A stretch of DNA of 64,000 nt, taken from Saprospiraceae bacterium. Its GTDB lineage: Bacteria > Bacteroidota > Bacteroidia > Chitinophagales > Saprospiraceae. The position numbers and the translations under genes were made by a program. The notes beneath the pieces were generated by a model, which did not search any database, had not been told where the DNA came from, and worked only from the letters and a program-made list of their open reading frames with translations. The DNA is taken from contig JALSGS010000030.1 in the NCBI GenBank assembly GCA_026982695.1, positions 1 to 64,000 of the forward strand, given 5' to 3'. Below are positions 1 to 9,221 of the stretch, piece after piece; within the stretch, counting starts at the first letter, position 1, and every line of letters starts with the position of its first letter.

Positions 1-3000
1 CAAGTCATCGTGCGCAGCTGGACGGCCACCGATGAGTGCGGCAACCAAGCTACAGCTACCCAGACCATCACGCTGACCGACAATACGGCGCCAGTGTTAG
101 TTGGCGTGCCCGACGACACAACAGTGGAATGCGACGATATCCCTCCTGCTGCCACCGTGACGGCTACCGACAACTGCGATGGCGATATAGATGTGCAGTT
201 TAGCGAGCAGACGCAGGCAGTCGATGAGTGCAGCTATTACATCATTCGGACTTGGACAGCCACCGATGCCTGTGGTAATACGACTATGGCTCAGCAGAAG
301 CTGTTCGTCATCGACACTACGCCACCTACTTTTGTCGACGCACCGGCAGATGTGACGGTAAGTTGTGACGCCGTCCCCGCACCAGCTGATGTGGTGGCTA
401 TTGATAACTGCGACGACGACGTGAGCATAGACTACTTCGAGTTTCCTCAGGATACAGCCTGTATGTATCAAATCAAGCGGGTGTGGACAGCTACCGACAA
501 TTGTGGCAACTTTAGCTCGCATACCCAAATCATTACGGTGAAGGACACCGAAGGGCCGACCATCACACCTATAGAGCCAGAATTGATCGGCTATCAGGAT
601 GGAGATACCCTCGCATTTGAATGTGATCAGGTATTGGTGTTGAGCGATTCCAGCGTAGTAGTTTCCGACAATTGTAGTGAAGTGACCGATTTGGTCTTTG
701 TCGAGCAAGTGGTAGACGGCGGCAACTGCCCTGAGGATGGTTATTTAGTACTCATGTATTGTGGCTGGGAAGCGACTGACGCCTGTGGCAATACTTCTTC
801 ACTTTATTTCTACATCAAGGTGATAGATACGACGCCACCTCTGGTAATGGATGTGCCTGCTGATGTCACCGTGGAATGCGATGCCATTCCCCCAGTGGGC
901 ACTGTGACTGTTATGGACAATTGCGACGATGAGGTAGCGGTAGTATTTGCCGAAACAATTGAACCCGGCAACTGCCCGCATAGCTATGCCATCGTGCGCA
1001 GCTGGACAGCTACCGATCATTGCGGCAATGCCACGACAGCTACGCAAGTCGTTACCGTGGAAGATACCACGCCGCCAGTTCTTAGCGGTGTGCCTTCCGA
1101 TGTTACGGTGAGTTGTGATGCAGTGCCACCAGCACCTACCGTTATCGCTACGGATAACTGCGACAGCGCACCGCAACTGACCTTTACCGAGACCCAGACC
1201 GATGGCTGCCCCTACACCATCGTGCGCAGCTGGACGGCCACCGATGCTTGCGGCAATGTGACTACGCTTTCGCAAACGCTGACGATAGTGGACGAAGAAG
1301 CACCCATACTGATCGGCGTGCCGGATGATTTGACGGTGAGCTGCGACCAGCTGCCTGCACCGGCTGCAGTTACAGCTACGGACAACTGCGACAGCGCACC
1401 GCAACTGACCTTTACCGAGACCCAGACCGATGGCTGCCCCTACACCATCGTGCGCAGCTGGACGGCTACCGATGCTTGCGGCAATGTGACTACGCTTTCG
1501 CAAACGCTGACGATAGTGGACGAAGAAGCACCCATACTGATCGGCGTGCCGGATGATTTGACGGTGAGCTGCGACCAGCTGCCTGCACCGGCTGCAGTTA
1601 CAGCTACGGACAACTGCGACAGCGCACCGCAACTGACCTTTACCGAGACCCAGACCGATGGCTGCCCCTACACCATCGTGCGCAGCTGGACGGCCACCGA
1701 TGCTTGCGGCAATGTGACTACTGCAAGTCAGTTCATCTACGCATACGATGACACACCACCGGTCTTTGTCGATGACCCGGCCGATATCACTGTAGAATGC
1801 GGGCAAGTGCCCGACCCGCAAGACTGCATTGCCATAGATAACTGTACTGACAGCGTGGCCGTAACCTTTGTAGCGCTCATAGAGCCCATGGATTCGTGTA
1901 CCTACCAGATTAAGCGCATATGGGAAGCCGAAGACGCTTGTGGTAATACGGCTGTGGTGGATCAGCTCATCACTGTCATCGATACACAGGCACCTACGAT
2001 TTCCTTTACACATCCGCTACTTGTAGGTGCACAAGATGGCGATGAGATCTTTATGGAATGCGATGAAGTAGCAGTACTTAGTGCAGCAGATGCAGTGGCC
2101 GTAGATAATTGCGATGAGGATCCCCAAGTGATGTTTGTAGAAAGCGATGTGCTCACGGGCAATTGCCCTGTCGATGGATTTATCACCTCGCTCGAATGTA
2201 CTTGGATCGCTAAAGACGCCTGCGGCAATCAGGACAGCATTACACTGACCATCACCATTGTAGATACCAAGGCACCTGAGTTTGTGTCAGTGCCAGATGA
2301 TGTAATTGTAGCGTGTGATGCGCCATTGCCACCGCTGGCCCAGCCCGAGGCTATTGACGGCTGTAGCGAGGTGGTCTATAGCGTAGACAGCACCATAGTG
2401 ACGGGCAACTGTCCGAATAACTACCAGATCATCCGCACTTGGACCGCTACTGATCAATGTGGCAATGCGACAAGTGTACAGCAGGTGATCACAGTACAAG
2501 ACACGCAGCCACCAATCTTGCCTGCACCGCCAGCTGATCTGACTGTAGACCTGACTGCAGGAGAAGTGATTCCACCAGCAGCTACGCTCACGGCTAGTGA
2601 TGGGTGTAGTGATAATGTGGACGTACTATTCGAAGAGGCTACTTATCCCGATGATTGCTTCTACGTATTGCAGCGCACTTGGTCGGCTTCAGATGAGTGC
2701 GGCAACTATACTGCCGTCACCCAAACCATCACTGTACTACAAGGACTCGATCCCATCAGTGTAGCGCTGACACCCGATAGTTGTATGGCGGGCTTGGGTG
2801 CTGCTGCCTTTGTGCCCGACAGCTATACGTACCTATGGCCCGGCCTGGTAGAAGGCGCTACGCGCAATGATCTGCTTGCTGGCACCTATACAGTTACTGT
2901 AACCAATGGCGTATGCGACACGGTGATAACCATTGTCATTGACAATGAGTGTCAGACGGTCGATTGTTTCGACCTGTTGCCCGACGAAGAAGTGGTAGAA

Positions 3001-4890
3001 GCATCTATCGACACTACAACTTATTGTCTACCTGTACCATTCGATATGATCGGCAGCTACGAAGTGTATCTCGACGGTGCACTGCTCGAATTGGCGGACT
3101 TTACGCCTTGCAACCTAGATACAGCAGTCTTTTATAGCTATGCACTCTTGCCCAACCAAGGCGCTTCTGGGCCCTATCAGGTGCAGTGGACCGTTGCGGG
3201 GCAAATCTTTGAAGCTACAGTGATGACGATGGATGAGCTAGCTGCGTGGATGTCGAGTGTCGATGCTTCGGCTACCTGGATGCACAGTGCAGCTAGCTTT
3301 GGCATCATGGGAGGTGACCCACAGGGTGGCTATGGCAATATGGAAGTGGTGCACGAACCTACGCAAGTGCCCACCACGCTGCAGCCCAATTTTGTCTTCG
3401 TACCATTGGGCGCGGAATTCGTCGTGGTCGGTGAGGGTACTCATACGGTCGTATTAGTAGATGTAGATACGGAATGTACAGACACACTTTTGCTCCACTT
3501 CCAGCTGAATGTGCAGCCACCATTGCCCGATCATATATTGACGACCACCTTCATGGCTATGGGGGTCAATTGCGATTTGGCACAAGCGACTTACTGCTTG
3601 GAAATTCCATTTACCGAATTGAGTAAGTACGAACTGGTGCTGAACGGTCAGCCCTACAGTGGCCCCATTGGCGGATGTGACTATCAGCTCCAAGTAAGTT
3701 ATTCGTGGTCGAGCCTGCCAGGGCAAGGCCAAGAAGGACCTTACGAGCTGTCGGAGTGGAGTGTCAATGGTCAGATCTTCCAGGCCGTAGTCCCCGATAT
3801 GCAGGCACTCGTCGATTTGATGAACCAGTGGGATCCTTCAGGCCAATGGGTGCTACAGTCAGCAACTATGAGCATTGTGGGTGGTAGCACGGGTAATGTC
3901 TATTCACCTATGACCATCATCCAGATTAGTACTGGTGCAGAAGCAGTCTTGGAGTTGAGCACCATTAATCTGCCACAAGCTACGCGAATCCATTTTAATC
4001 CTGGCATCAATCGACTCATCGTGCGCCGGCTTGCGGATGGCTTGACAGACACGCTAACAGTAGCTGTTGCTTGTACGACACCTGAATATTTGCAGACAGT
4101 CACGTATGTAGGGCGCGTCGATACGATTTGCCTGGATACCAGCCAACTGATGAGCACGCTCGTTTCGATTTCCAATATGTGTGAAGATCAAAGCGATTTC
4201 AGTGCCGAGTTCGAGTGGTTAGAAGGAAGCAATTGTGTCGTATGTACGGGAGTGGTATCTGGCGAAGATGAGGCTTGTCTTATCATGTGCGACGACTACG
4301 GCATTTGCGACACGGTCTATTTAAGTGTCGAAATACGTGCTGAGAGTCAACAGCCTCCTGTAACAGTATCCGATACGTTTACTACTGTGCGCAACTTGCC
4401 AGTTACTGTGTCCGTTTTAGACAATGACTTGAGGGCTTCCAGTGCCAATGTATTCCGCATTGTCACACAACCTGATCACGGCACAGTCATGGCCAATGAA
4501 GATAGCACGGTAACGTATGTGCCTGACCCCGACTACTGTAATGAAGAGGAATTTGATCTGTTTGTCTATCAGTTGTGCAACGACTACGGCTGTGATGCTA
4601 CAGCTGTATATATTCAGGTTTTGTGTGAGGAAGTAGTGATTTATACAGGCTTTTCGCCTAATGGAGATGGGGTGAACGACTACTTCCGCATTGAAGGGCT
4701 AGAGCGCTTCCAGACGCGGCGGCTGTCCATCTTCAACCGCTGGGGCACACTCGTGTACTTCAATGACCACTATGACAATAGCTGGACGGGCCAATGGCAA
4801 GGCAAGGACTTGCCAGATGGCACCTACTTCTACCTGCTCGAGTTGGATGGTGGGCGCATGCTTTCAGGCTATCTCCACATTAACCGATAA
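1..4890 (+). CDS. Giant HYR-like repeat adhesin with type IX (type B) sorting domain, 5' partial
   Basis: The reading frame is already open at base 1, so the N-terminus and signal peptide lie outside the window. The visible protein is a string of about ten to twelve immunoglobulin-like modules of 75-95 residues, each with a DTTPP start, a DVTVxCD strand, TDNCD and RSWTATDACGN; conserved Cys pairs suggest disulfide-stabilised extracellular domains of the HYR type. From about base 3019 two related copies of another module follow (see findings), then a cadherin/Big_9-like module (about 4357-4630). The last 85 residues (4636-4887) are a gliding-motility-associated CHU_C domain, with FSPNGDGVNDYF and the IFNRWGTLVY strand; this is the type B signal for type IX secretion. 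Role is inferred: secreted, surface-attached adhesin or matrix protein. It is followed by an intrinsic terminator. Confidence 0.9.
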   Translation, partial: QVIVRSWTATDECGNQATATQTITLTDNTAPVLVGVPDDTTVECDDIPPAATVTATDNCDGDIDVQFSEQTQAVDECSYYIIRTWTATDACGNTTMAQQKLFVIDTTPPTFVDAPADVTVSCDAVPAPADVVAIDNCDDDVSIDYFEFPQDTACMYQIKRVWTATDNCGNFSSHTQIITVKDTEGPTITPIEPELIGYQDGDTLAFECDQVLVLSDSSVVVSDNCSEVTDLVFVEQVVDGGNCPEDGYLVLMYCGWEATDACGNTSSLYFYIKVIDTTPPLVMDVPADVTVECDAIPPVGTVTVMDNCDDEVAVVFAETIEPGNCPHSYAIVRSWTATDHCGNATTATQVVTVEDTTPPVLSGVPSDVTVSCDAVPPAPTVIATDNCDSAPQLTFTETQTDGCPYTIVRSWTATDACGNVTTLSQTLTIVDEEAPILIGVPDDLTVSCDQLPAPAAVTATDNCDSAPQLTFTETQTDGCPYTIVRSWTATDACGNVTTLSQTLTIVDEEAPILIGVPDDLTVSCDQLPAPAAVTATDNCDSAPQLTFTETQTDGCPYTIVRSWTATDACGNVTTASQFIYAYDDTPPVFVDDPADITVECGQVPDPQDCIAIDNCTDSVAVTFVALIEPMDSCTYQIKRIWEAEDACGNTAVVDQLITVIDTQAPTISFTHPLLVGAQDGDEIFMECDEVAVLSAADAVAVDNCDEDPQVMFVESDVLTGNCPVDGFITSLECTWIAKDACGNQDSITLTITIVDTKAPEFVSVPDDVIVACDAPLPPLAQPEAIDGCSEVVYSVDSTIVTGNCPNNYQIIRTWTATDQCGNATSVQQVITVQDTQPPILPAPPADLTVDLTAGEVIPPAATLTASDGCSDNVDVLFEEATYPDDCFYVLQRTWSASDECGNYTAVTQTITVLQGLDPISVALTPDSCMAGLGAAAFVPDSYTYLWPGLVEGATRNDLLAGTYTVTVTNGVCDTVITIVIDNECQTVDCFDLLPDEEVVEASIDTTTYCLPVPFDMIGSYEVYLDGALLELADFTPCNLDTAVFYSYALLPNQGASGPYQVQWTVAGQIFEATVMTMDELAAWMSSVDASATWMHSAASFGIMGGDPQGGYGNMEVVHEPTQVPTTLQPNFVFVPLGAEFVVVGEGTHTVVLVDVDTECTDTLLLHFQLNVQPPLPDHILTTTFMAMGVNCDLAQATYCLEIPFTELSKYELVLNGQPYSGPIGGCDYQLQVSYSWSSLPGQGQEGPYELSEWSVNGQIFQAVVPDMQALVDLMNQWDPSGQWVLQSATMSIVGGSTGNVYSPMTIIQISTGAEAVLELSTINLPQATRIHFNPGINRLIVRRLADGLTDTLTVAVACTTPEYLQTVTYVGRVDTICLDTSQLMSTLVSISNMCEDQSDFSAEFEWLEGSNCVVCTGVVSGEDEACLIMCDDYGICDTVYLSVEIRAESQQPPVTVSDTFTTVRNLPVTVSVLDNDLRASSANVFRIVTQPDHGTVMANEDSTVTYVPDPDYCNEEEFDLFVYQLCNDYGCDATAVYIQVLCEEVVIYTGFSPNGDGVNDYFRIEGLERFQTRRLSIFNRWGTLVYFNDHYDNSWTGQWQGKDLPDGTYFYLLELDGGRMLSGYLHINR
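1156..1722 (+). repeat. Near-identical 228-bp tandem repeat inside the HYR-like gene
   Basis: The segment starting CGACAGCGCACCG occurs at 1161, 1389 and 1617, a period of exactly 228 bp (76 codons, frame kept). The two full units and the third partial unit are almost identical at DNA level; a single silent GCC/GCT difference was noticed, and identity ends at about 1722. Neighbouring modules of the same protein are much more diverged, so this is a recent duplication. Copy number may vary between strains or be misassembled. Confidence 0.9.
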
Positions 4891-4981
4891 GCTATGCGAA
4901 ATAATTGCAATGGAGGTGTGCTTGGGCAGCAGGAGGTTTACTTGTAGAGCACTGTAGAAATACTTGGGGAGTTTGAATGCG

Positions 4982-5017
4982 GAGCAGTGCTGGCTTTTTC
5001 CAGTGCTGCTCTTTTTT
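4982..5017 (+). terminator. Intrinsic terminator after the HYR-like gene
   Basis: Stem GAGCAGTGCTGG (4982-4993) pairs with CCAGTGCTGCTC (5000-5011), 12 pairs with two G-U wobbles, loop CTTTTT, followed by six T (5012-5017). Confidence 0.85.
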
Positions 5018-5037
5018 GTTTGCTCTTGAGAAAGCTA

Positions 5038-5071
5038 TAAAAAAATGGCTGCCACACACATCGTGACAGCC
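5038..5071 (-). terminator. Intrinsic terminator of the SdrD_B-like gene
   Basis: Read on the minus strand, GGCTGTCAC (5071-5063) pairs with GTGGCAGCC (5055-5047), nine pairs with one wobble, followed by a run of seven T (5045-5039). It lies 27 bases after the stop of the minus-strand gene. Confidence 0.85.
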
Positions 5072-5097
5072 AACCACACATCCAGGATTAGAAAAAA

Positions 5098-8000
5098 TCA
5101 GTGTGAGGGGGTAATAATCAGCTTGTACAATTGAGGGGGCAAGTTTTCAGTGGCAAGCTGGAGGAAGTATTGCCCTTCAGGCAGATCGTGGAGTGGCAGC
5201 TTGAGTACGCCTTCCGGCAACTGCCACCATCCGTATTGCCTTACTCTTTGCCCCAGTGCATTGAGCAGTACAATCTGAGCTGTTTGCTTGGCAAATTGTC
5301 CTGTGCGGACATATACCATGCCGCTAGTCGGATTTGGAAAGATAACTATATCTATAGGTGCGCTAACTTCGGAGTTAGATGGTGCAATGGGTTGCAAGCC
5401 TTGCGGAATGTTTGTCGTTATATCATTAGAAAAGTTGTTTTGCATTTGTGAGCTCCCATCAGGGACCCATCCTGCATCGATATCAGATCTGGTATTAGTG
5501 CCATCTAAGGTGAAAAAGGCAGTTTGCCCCAAATAGTCTATATCACTGTCTATTTGATCATCTGGTCCGACATCAGGGGTAGTGGGCCAATAGCCTCCTG
5601 GATTGGCAAAGCGAATGCGATAGGTGCCAGCACCGAGATTGTCAAACAGGTAGTAGCCATTGGCATCGCTAATCGTCATTGCGCCGGGAATGTCGTTGCC
5701 ATTGGCATCTTGTAAAAAGATGTATACGCCACTTAGCGGGCTTTCATTGGCTTCTTGAATGCCGTTACCATTGGCATCGACCCACACGTAATCACCTACC
5801 GATGCGCTGCCACCAGCACAACCCGGAAGTACTTCCTTGACCACGCAATTGGTCTCACCCGTAAAGATCTCACATCCTTCTCGGCGGGCGCATCGGCGAA
5901 ACCAGGTCGTTTGGGTGATGAGTCCTGGATCATATTCCGGTGCATTGGAATTGGGGATGTGATAGGCCAGATTGTCGGGGCAGCCTTCCGTAGAGGCCAA
6001 CCAAATGTATTCGATGGCGCCAGAACCACCGCTGGGCAACTCGATATTGACGATGAGCTCGGGATCGTAAGGACCACATCGACTTTCATCGTAGCCGATC
6101 AGGCCACCAGCAGTAAAGTTATCGCAGTCACCTGTCGAGCAGGGTAGAGGCTTTTGCACAGTAATGGTGGTCTGACAGCTGGGGTCATCCACATCGACAA
6201 GGGTCAAAGTGACATCACCGCCGACGATTGCGTAGGGGCCAGCAGTGGTAGTCGTGCCATACTGGCCAAACAAGGCGTAGTTGTCAGTGCGCCAGCCGTT
6301 GGTACCTGTATTTTCTCCAGTAACTAACAGATCGAAAAAGTATTGATCATCCGTTTCGTCATTAGGTGTGCCGTTGTCGTGACACATGACGTTGCTGGCC
6401 ATAGCCTGTAGCGAACAGCGCGCTTGCATGGGGGCAAATCCACCGTCAATTGTCAAATTTAGCTCATTGGGCATAAGTGTGATGCAGTCGGTGTAGGTGT
6501 TGGCATTTAGATCACTGTCTTTGGCATCATCTATACCGGCATCTTTGGGACTGACGAACAGCTGACCTCCAGGATGTGCCATTTTGATCTGGTAATTGCC
6601 TGGTGGCAAATTGGGGAAAAAGTAGAATCCGGCTGCATCGCTAACTTGGAAGTCATTCAAGTAGTTGCCGTTGCAATCGTAAAGCAATACGAAAATGCCT
6701 TCCAGGCCTGGTTCGCCTTCTTCTTGTATGCCATTTCCATTCTGATCGAGCCATACGCGATCACCTATTCCCGATTGAGCTGCCGACGAGCAGGGAGCAG
6801 GCGGAAGCACTGCTTGGTTAAGCCCACAACTTGGTTGATCACTGTCGTAGATGTTGAAGTTGAGGGTGCCGGCACTGATGAGAAACGGCCCCATGCTTGT
6901 GGAAGTTCCATAGGTGCCGCTAATGGTCTGACCTGCAAGCTCAGCGGTCCATTGGTTGCTGGTGCCTGTGCCTGAAACAGTCATTTGGAAAGTCCATGTG
7001 TCGTCCATGGGGTTGTCAGGGGTGGCCTGGTCGTCGCAGACGACATGATCTATAGCTACTTCTAATGTACACGGAGATGTTTGAGGTATCAAGCCGGCAT
7101 CTATATCAAGTCTGCTTTCATTTGCCGAAAGGCTGATGCAAGCAGACCTTCCTTCGGCATCTGCATCGCTGTCTAAGGTGCTATCGCCTTGATAAGGTGT
7201 GGTAAAGCTATACATGGCAGGCAAGATGAAATGTATGCGGTAATTGCCACTCGTAAGTTGATCAAATTGGTAAAAGCCCTCCGAATCTGTAAACGTAGCC
7301 GCAAGTACATTACCTGCGCAGTCTTCCAAGCGCACTTCTACTGAGGCTACGCCTGCTTCATCTACATCTTGTATGCCATTTCCATTGTCATCGCGCCAGA
7401 CAAAATCACCGATCCGCCCTTGTGGACCACATGCAATAGCCGTGACGTGCCAGCTAGTAGTGACCTCACAAGGAATGCACGTAAGTGGAGGAGCATCGTC
7501 GTTTGCATCGTTGGGCATGCAACTACTTCCGTCTTTAAAAGTGATGCCTTCAATGGTAATGCTGCCAAATTGATTCCCAATAGCTAATGGCTGCGAGCAT
7601 GAAGTGTGAAACTTGATGAGCTGCAGAAAGTTGCCATCGGCATCGTATAGATGTATGTAGGTGTTAGACGACAACTTGTTTTTACCAGCCTGTGCCGCAT
7701 CAATGGTAAAGTTTTCCCCCAGATTGACCCATCCAGCAAACCAGGTTTTCCCTGCATTCGGGCTCGATTTGTCATTGGCAATGATGTATACCGAGGATGT
7801 ATTGAGTGCATCTCCTATGCATTCGACTTTTGATGGATCCTGCTGATGGTCCATAGTACAACCCAATCCTGTGTAGCTCAATGTAAGTTGAGCTGACTTA
7901 GCGCCATCCTGACAGCAATTGATTGGCTCGTCGTCTCCATCGCCGTCGTCTCCATCGCCGTCATCTCCATCGTCGTCGTCTCCATCGTCGTCGTCTCCAT

Positions 8001-8880
8001 CGCCATCATCTCCATCGTCGTCATCTCCATCGTCATCGTCTCCATCGTCGTCATCTCCATCGTCGTCGTCTCCATCGTCGTCATCTCCATCGTCATCATC
8101 TCCATTATTTATACAGATGTTGCCACTTGAGCTATCTCCTTCGGGACTGTTGTTAGTAATGCGTAGTTGTACTTCATAATAACCAGATTGGGCAAAGGTA
8201 ATTTCGATAGGGCCGATGCCCGTCGTATCAGTTTGTCCATCGCCGTCAATGTCCCAGAGGTATTCTACACATGGCAGGCCTATATCTTCTGCTTGTAATG
8301 TGATAGTCTCTTCGATACACAGCGTATCGGGTAGCGGATTCCCATCAGTTGAGCTGAGTTGTGGGGTGGGGCATGTTTCTGGAATGAAACAAGAATATCC
8401 ATTTTTGAAGGATATAGCTTTGACGATGACGCTGCCAAACTGGTTGCCTACGGCGAGGGGCTGGGAGCAAGAGGTGTGAAACTTGATACTTTGTAGCCAA
8501 TTGCCATTAGTGTCGAAGATGTGAATCCAGGTGTTGCTTTTGAGTTTGTTGGCATTGGCTAAACTAGCAGAGAGGGTAAAATCTTGCCCGAGCTGTACGA
8601 GACCGTCGAACCAGATTTTGCCATTATTGGGATTTGGTTTGTCAGATGCTACGATATGTACGGTGGCAGTGGCTTGGACATCTCCGTAGCAGGCAACTTT
8701 ATCACTGTCCTGTTGGTGGTTGAGCACACATCCTTCACCGGTATAGGTCAGCGTGAGAGCAGTAATTTTGTCGCCTTCTTCGCAGCAGTCGGTTTGCCCC
8801 AGCAATGTCGTGAGTGGTGCAAGAAGCAATAGGACGGCAGTAGTCCACCGTTGGATGTGTAGGGTAGGATTTGTTTGCAT
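5098..8880 (-). CDS. Secreted SdrD_B-like repeat protein with type IX (type A) sorting domain
   Basis: 1260 residues. An N-terminal signal peptide (hydrophobic TTAVLLLLAPLTTLLGQ, residues 13-29) is followed by two copies of a beta-rich domain resembling DUF7467 (about 31-165 and 321-460, both ending in FHTSCSQPLA.GNQFGS). A PKD-like domain (about 170-255) and an Asp-rich linker (about 259-319) lie between them. Three SdrD_B-type modules start near residues 490, 705 and 1026, each with IGDxVWxDxNGNGIQ, the calcium-binding style loop of Cna_B/SdrD folds. The end (from about 1174, FPNPTSGMVYV) is a type A T9SS sorting domain. It is presumably exported across the outer membrane and anchored on the surface or released. 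The ATG at 8880 gives a proper signal peptide. Function unknown beyond a structural or adhesive role. Confidence 0.9.
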   Translation of the reverse strand: MQTNPTLHIQRWTTAVLLLLAPLTTLLGQTDCCEEGDKITALTLTYTGEGCVLNHQQDSDKVACYGDVQATATVHIVASDKPNPNNGKIWFDGLVQLGQDFTLSASLANANKLKSNTWIHIFDTNGNWLQSIKFHTSCSQPLAVGNQFGSVIVKAISFKNGYSCFIPETCPTPQLSSTDGNPLPDTLCIEETITLQAEDIGLPCVEYLWDIDGDGQTDTTGIGPIEITFAQSGYYEVQLRITNNSPEGDSSSGNICINNGDDDDGDDDDGDDDDGDDDDGDDDDGDDDDGDDGDGDDDDGDDDDGDDGDGDDGDGDDEPINCCQDGAKSAQLTLSYTGLGCTMDHQQDPSKVECIGDALNTSSVYIIANDKSSPNAGKTWFAGWVNLGENFTIDAAQAGKNKLSSNTYIHLYDADGNFLQLIKFHTSCSQPLAIGNQFGSITIEGITFKDGSSCMPNDANDDAPPLTCIPCEVTTSWHVTAIACGPQGRIGDFVWRDDNGNGIQDVDEAGVASVEVRLEDCAGNVLAATFTDSEGFYQFDQLTSGNYRIHFILPAMYSFTTPYQGDSTLDSDADAEGRSACISLSANESRLDIDAGLIPQTSPCTLEVAIDHVVCDDQATPDNPMDDTWTFQMTVSGTGTSNQWTAELAGQTISGTYGTSTSMGPFLISAGTLNFNIYDSDQPSCGLNQAVLPPAPCSSAAQSGIGDRVWLDQNGNGIQEEGEPGLEGIFVLLYDCNGNYLNDFQVSDAAGFYFFPNLPPGNYQIKMAHPGGQLFVSPKDAGIDDAKDSDLNANTYTDCITLMPNELNLTIDGGFAPMQARCSLQAMASNVMCHDNGTPNDETDDQYFFDLLVTGENTGTNGWRTDNYALFGQYGTTTTAGPYAIVGGDVTLTLVDVDDPSCQTTITVQKPLPCSTGDCDNFTAGGLIGYDESRCGPYDPELIVNIELPSGGSGAIEYIWLASTEGCPDNLAYHIPNSNAPEYDPGLITQTTWFRRCARREGCEIFTGETNCVVKEVLPGCAGGSASVGDYVWVDANGNGIQEANESPLSGVYIFLQDANGNDIPGAMTISDANGYYLFDNLGAGTYRIRFANPGGYWPTTPDVGPDDQIDSDIDYLGQTAFFTLDGTNTRSDIDAGWVPDGSSQMQNNFSNDITTNIPQGLQPIAPSNSEVSAPIDIVIFPNPTSGMVYVRTGQFAKQTAQIVLLNALGQRVRQYGWWQLPEGVLKLPLHDLPEGQYFLQLATENLPPQLYKLIITPSH
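7121..7133 (+). repeat. Iterated motif TTTGCCGAAAGGC, copy 1
   Basis: Perfect copy preceded by A. It lies antisense within the SdrD_B-like gene, where its complement is read as Leu-Ser-Ala-Asn. Confidence 0.85.
7924..8105 (-). repeat. 15-bp minisatellite coding an Asp/Gly linker
   Basis: On the coding strand the units are GATGGAGATGAYGAY-like, giving GDDDD and GDGDD pentads for about 60 residues between the PKD-like and second DUF7467-like domains. Third-position T/C changes and rare GAT/GGT changes interrupt an otherwise perfect 15-base period. The peptide is extremely acidic and could bind divalent cations or act as an extended spacer. Slippage would change length by five residues without breaking the frame. 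Confidence 0.9.
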
Positions 8881-9221
8881 AATGTTTGTTTTAGTGTAAA
8901 AAAATTAGATAACTACAGTGCTGTACTGACTGTACATGTGCCAATCCTTCCTACTTTGCTATGATGCCAAAGGGCTTGCACTAGAAAATGGTGATGTGCA
9001 GACAACACGGGGGGGCGTTGATTGCTAAAAAGTAATCAATTGTTGAGATATAGCCAATCTTGTAATAACGTGATGTGAGACCCTAAGAAGAAACTCTGCC
9101 GATAGTCAATGAGGGCATTGTAGCTCAAAGTTAAAAGATTAACCGGTGGTATTCAAACAGATAAGGGAAGCAGTGCCCTGTCTAGATCTACCAGATTGTG
9201 GTCCTTGATATTTGTGTGGTA
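8881..9221. other. Intergenic stretch between two minus-strand genes
   Basis: No convincing gene is visible in these 341 bases. The only clear structure is an inverted repeat at 9018-9039: TTGATTGCT, loop AAAA, AGTAATCAA, with one G-U pair. It lacks a T run, so it is at best a weak terminator for the PKD gene upstream on the minus strand. No clear TAnnTTTG promoter was found for the SdrD_B-like gene. Confidence 0.5.

Noticed and set aside
1156-1722. Regular repeats considered as a CRISPR array
   Set aside because: Units are 228 bp, directly adjacent, in frame within a protein and without unique spacers.
799-2013. 404-residue open frame on the minus strand opposite the HYR-like repeats
   Set aside because: It exists only because the repeated codons of the real gene lack stops in this frame; it copies the 228-bp period and has no family features.
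7878-8179. Open frames in several phases over the GDDDD minisatellite (Met/Thr-, Ser/Pro- and Arg/His-rich)
   Set aside because: Low-complexity shadows of the 15-bp repeat; the Asp/Gly frame is part of a full-length secreted protein.
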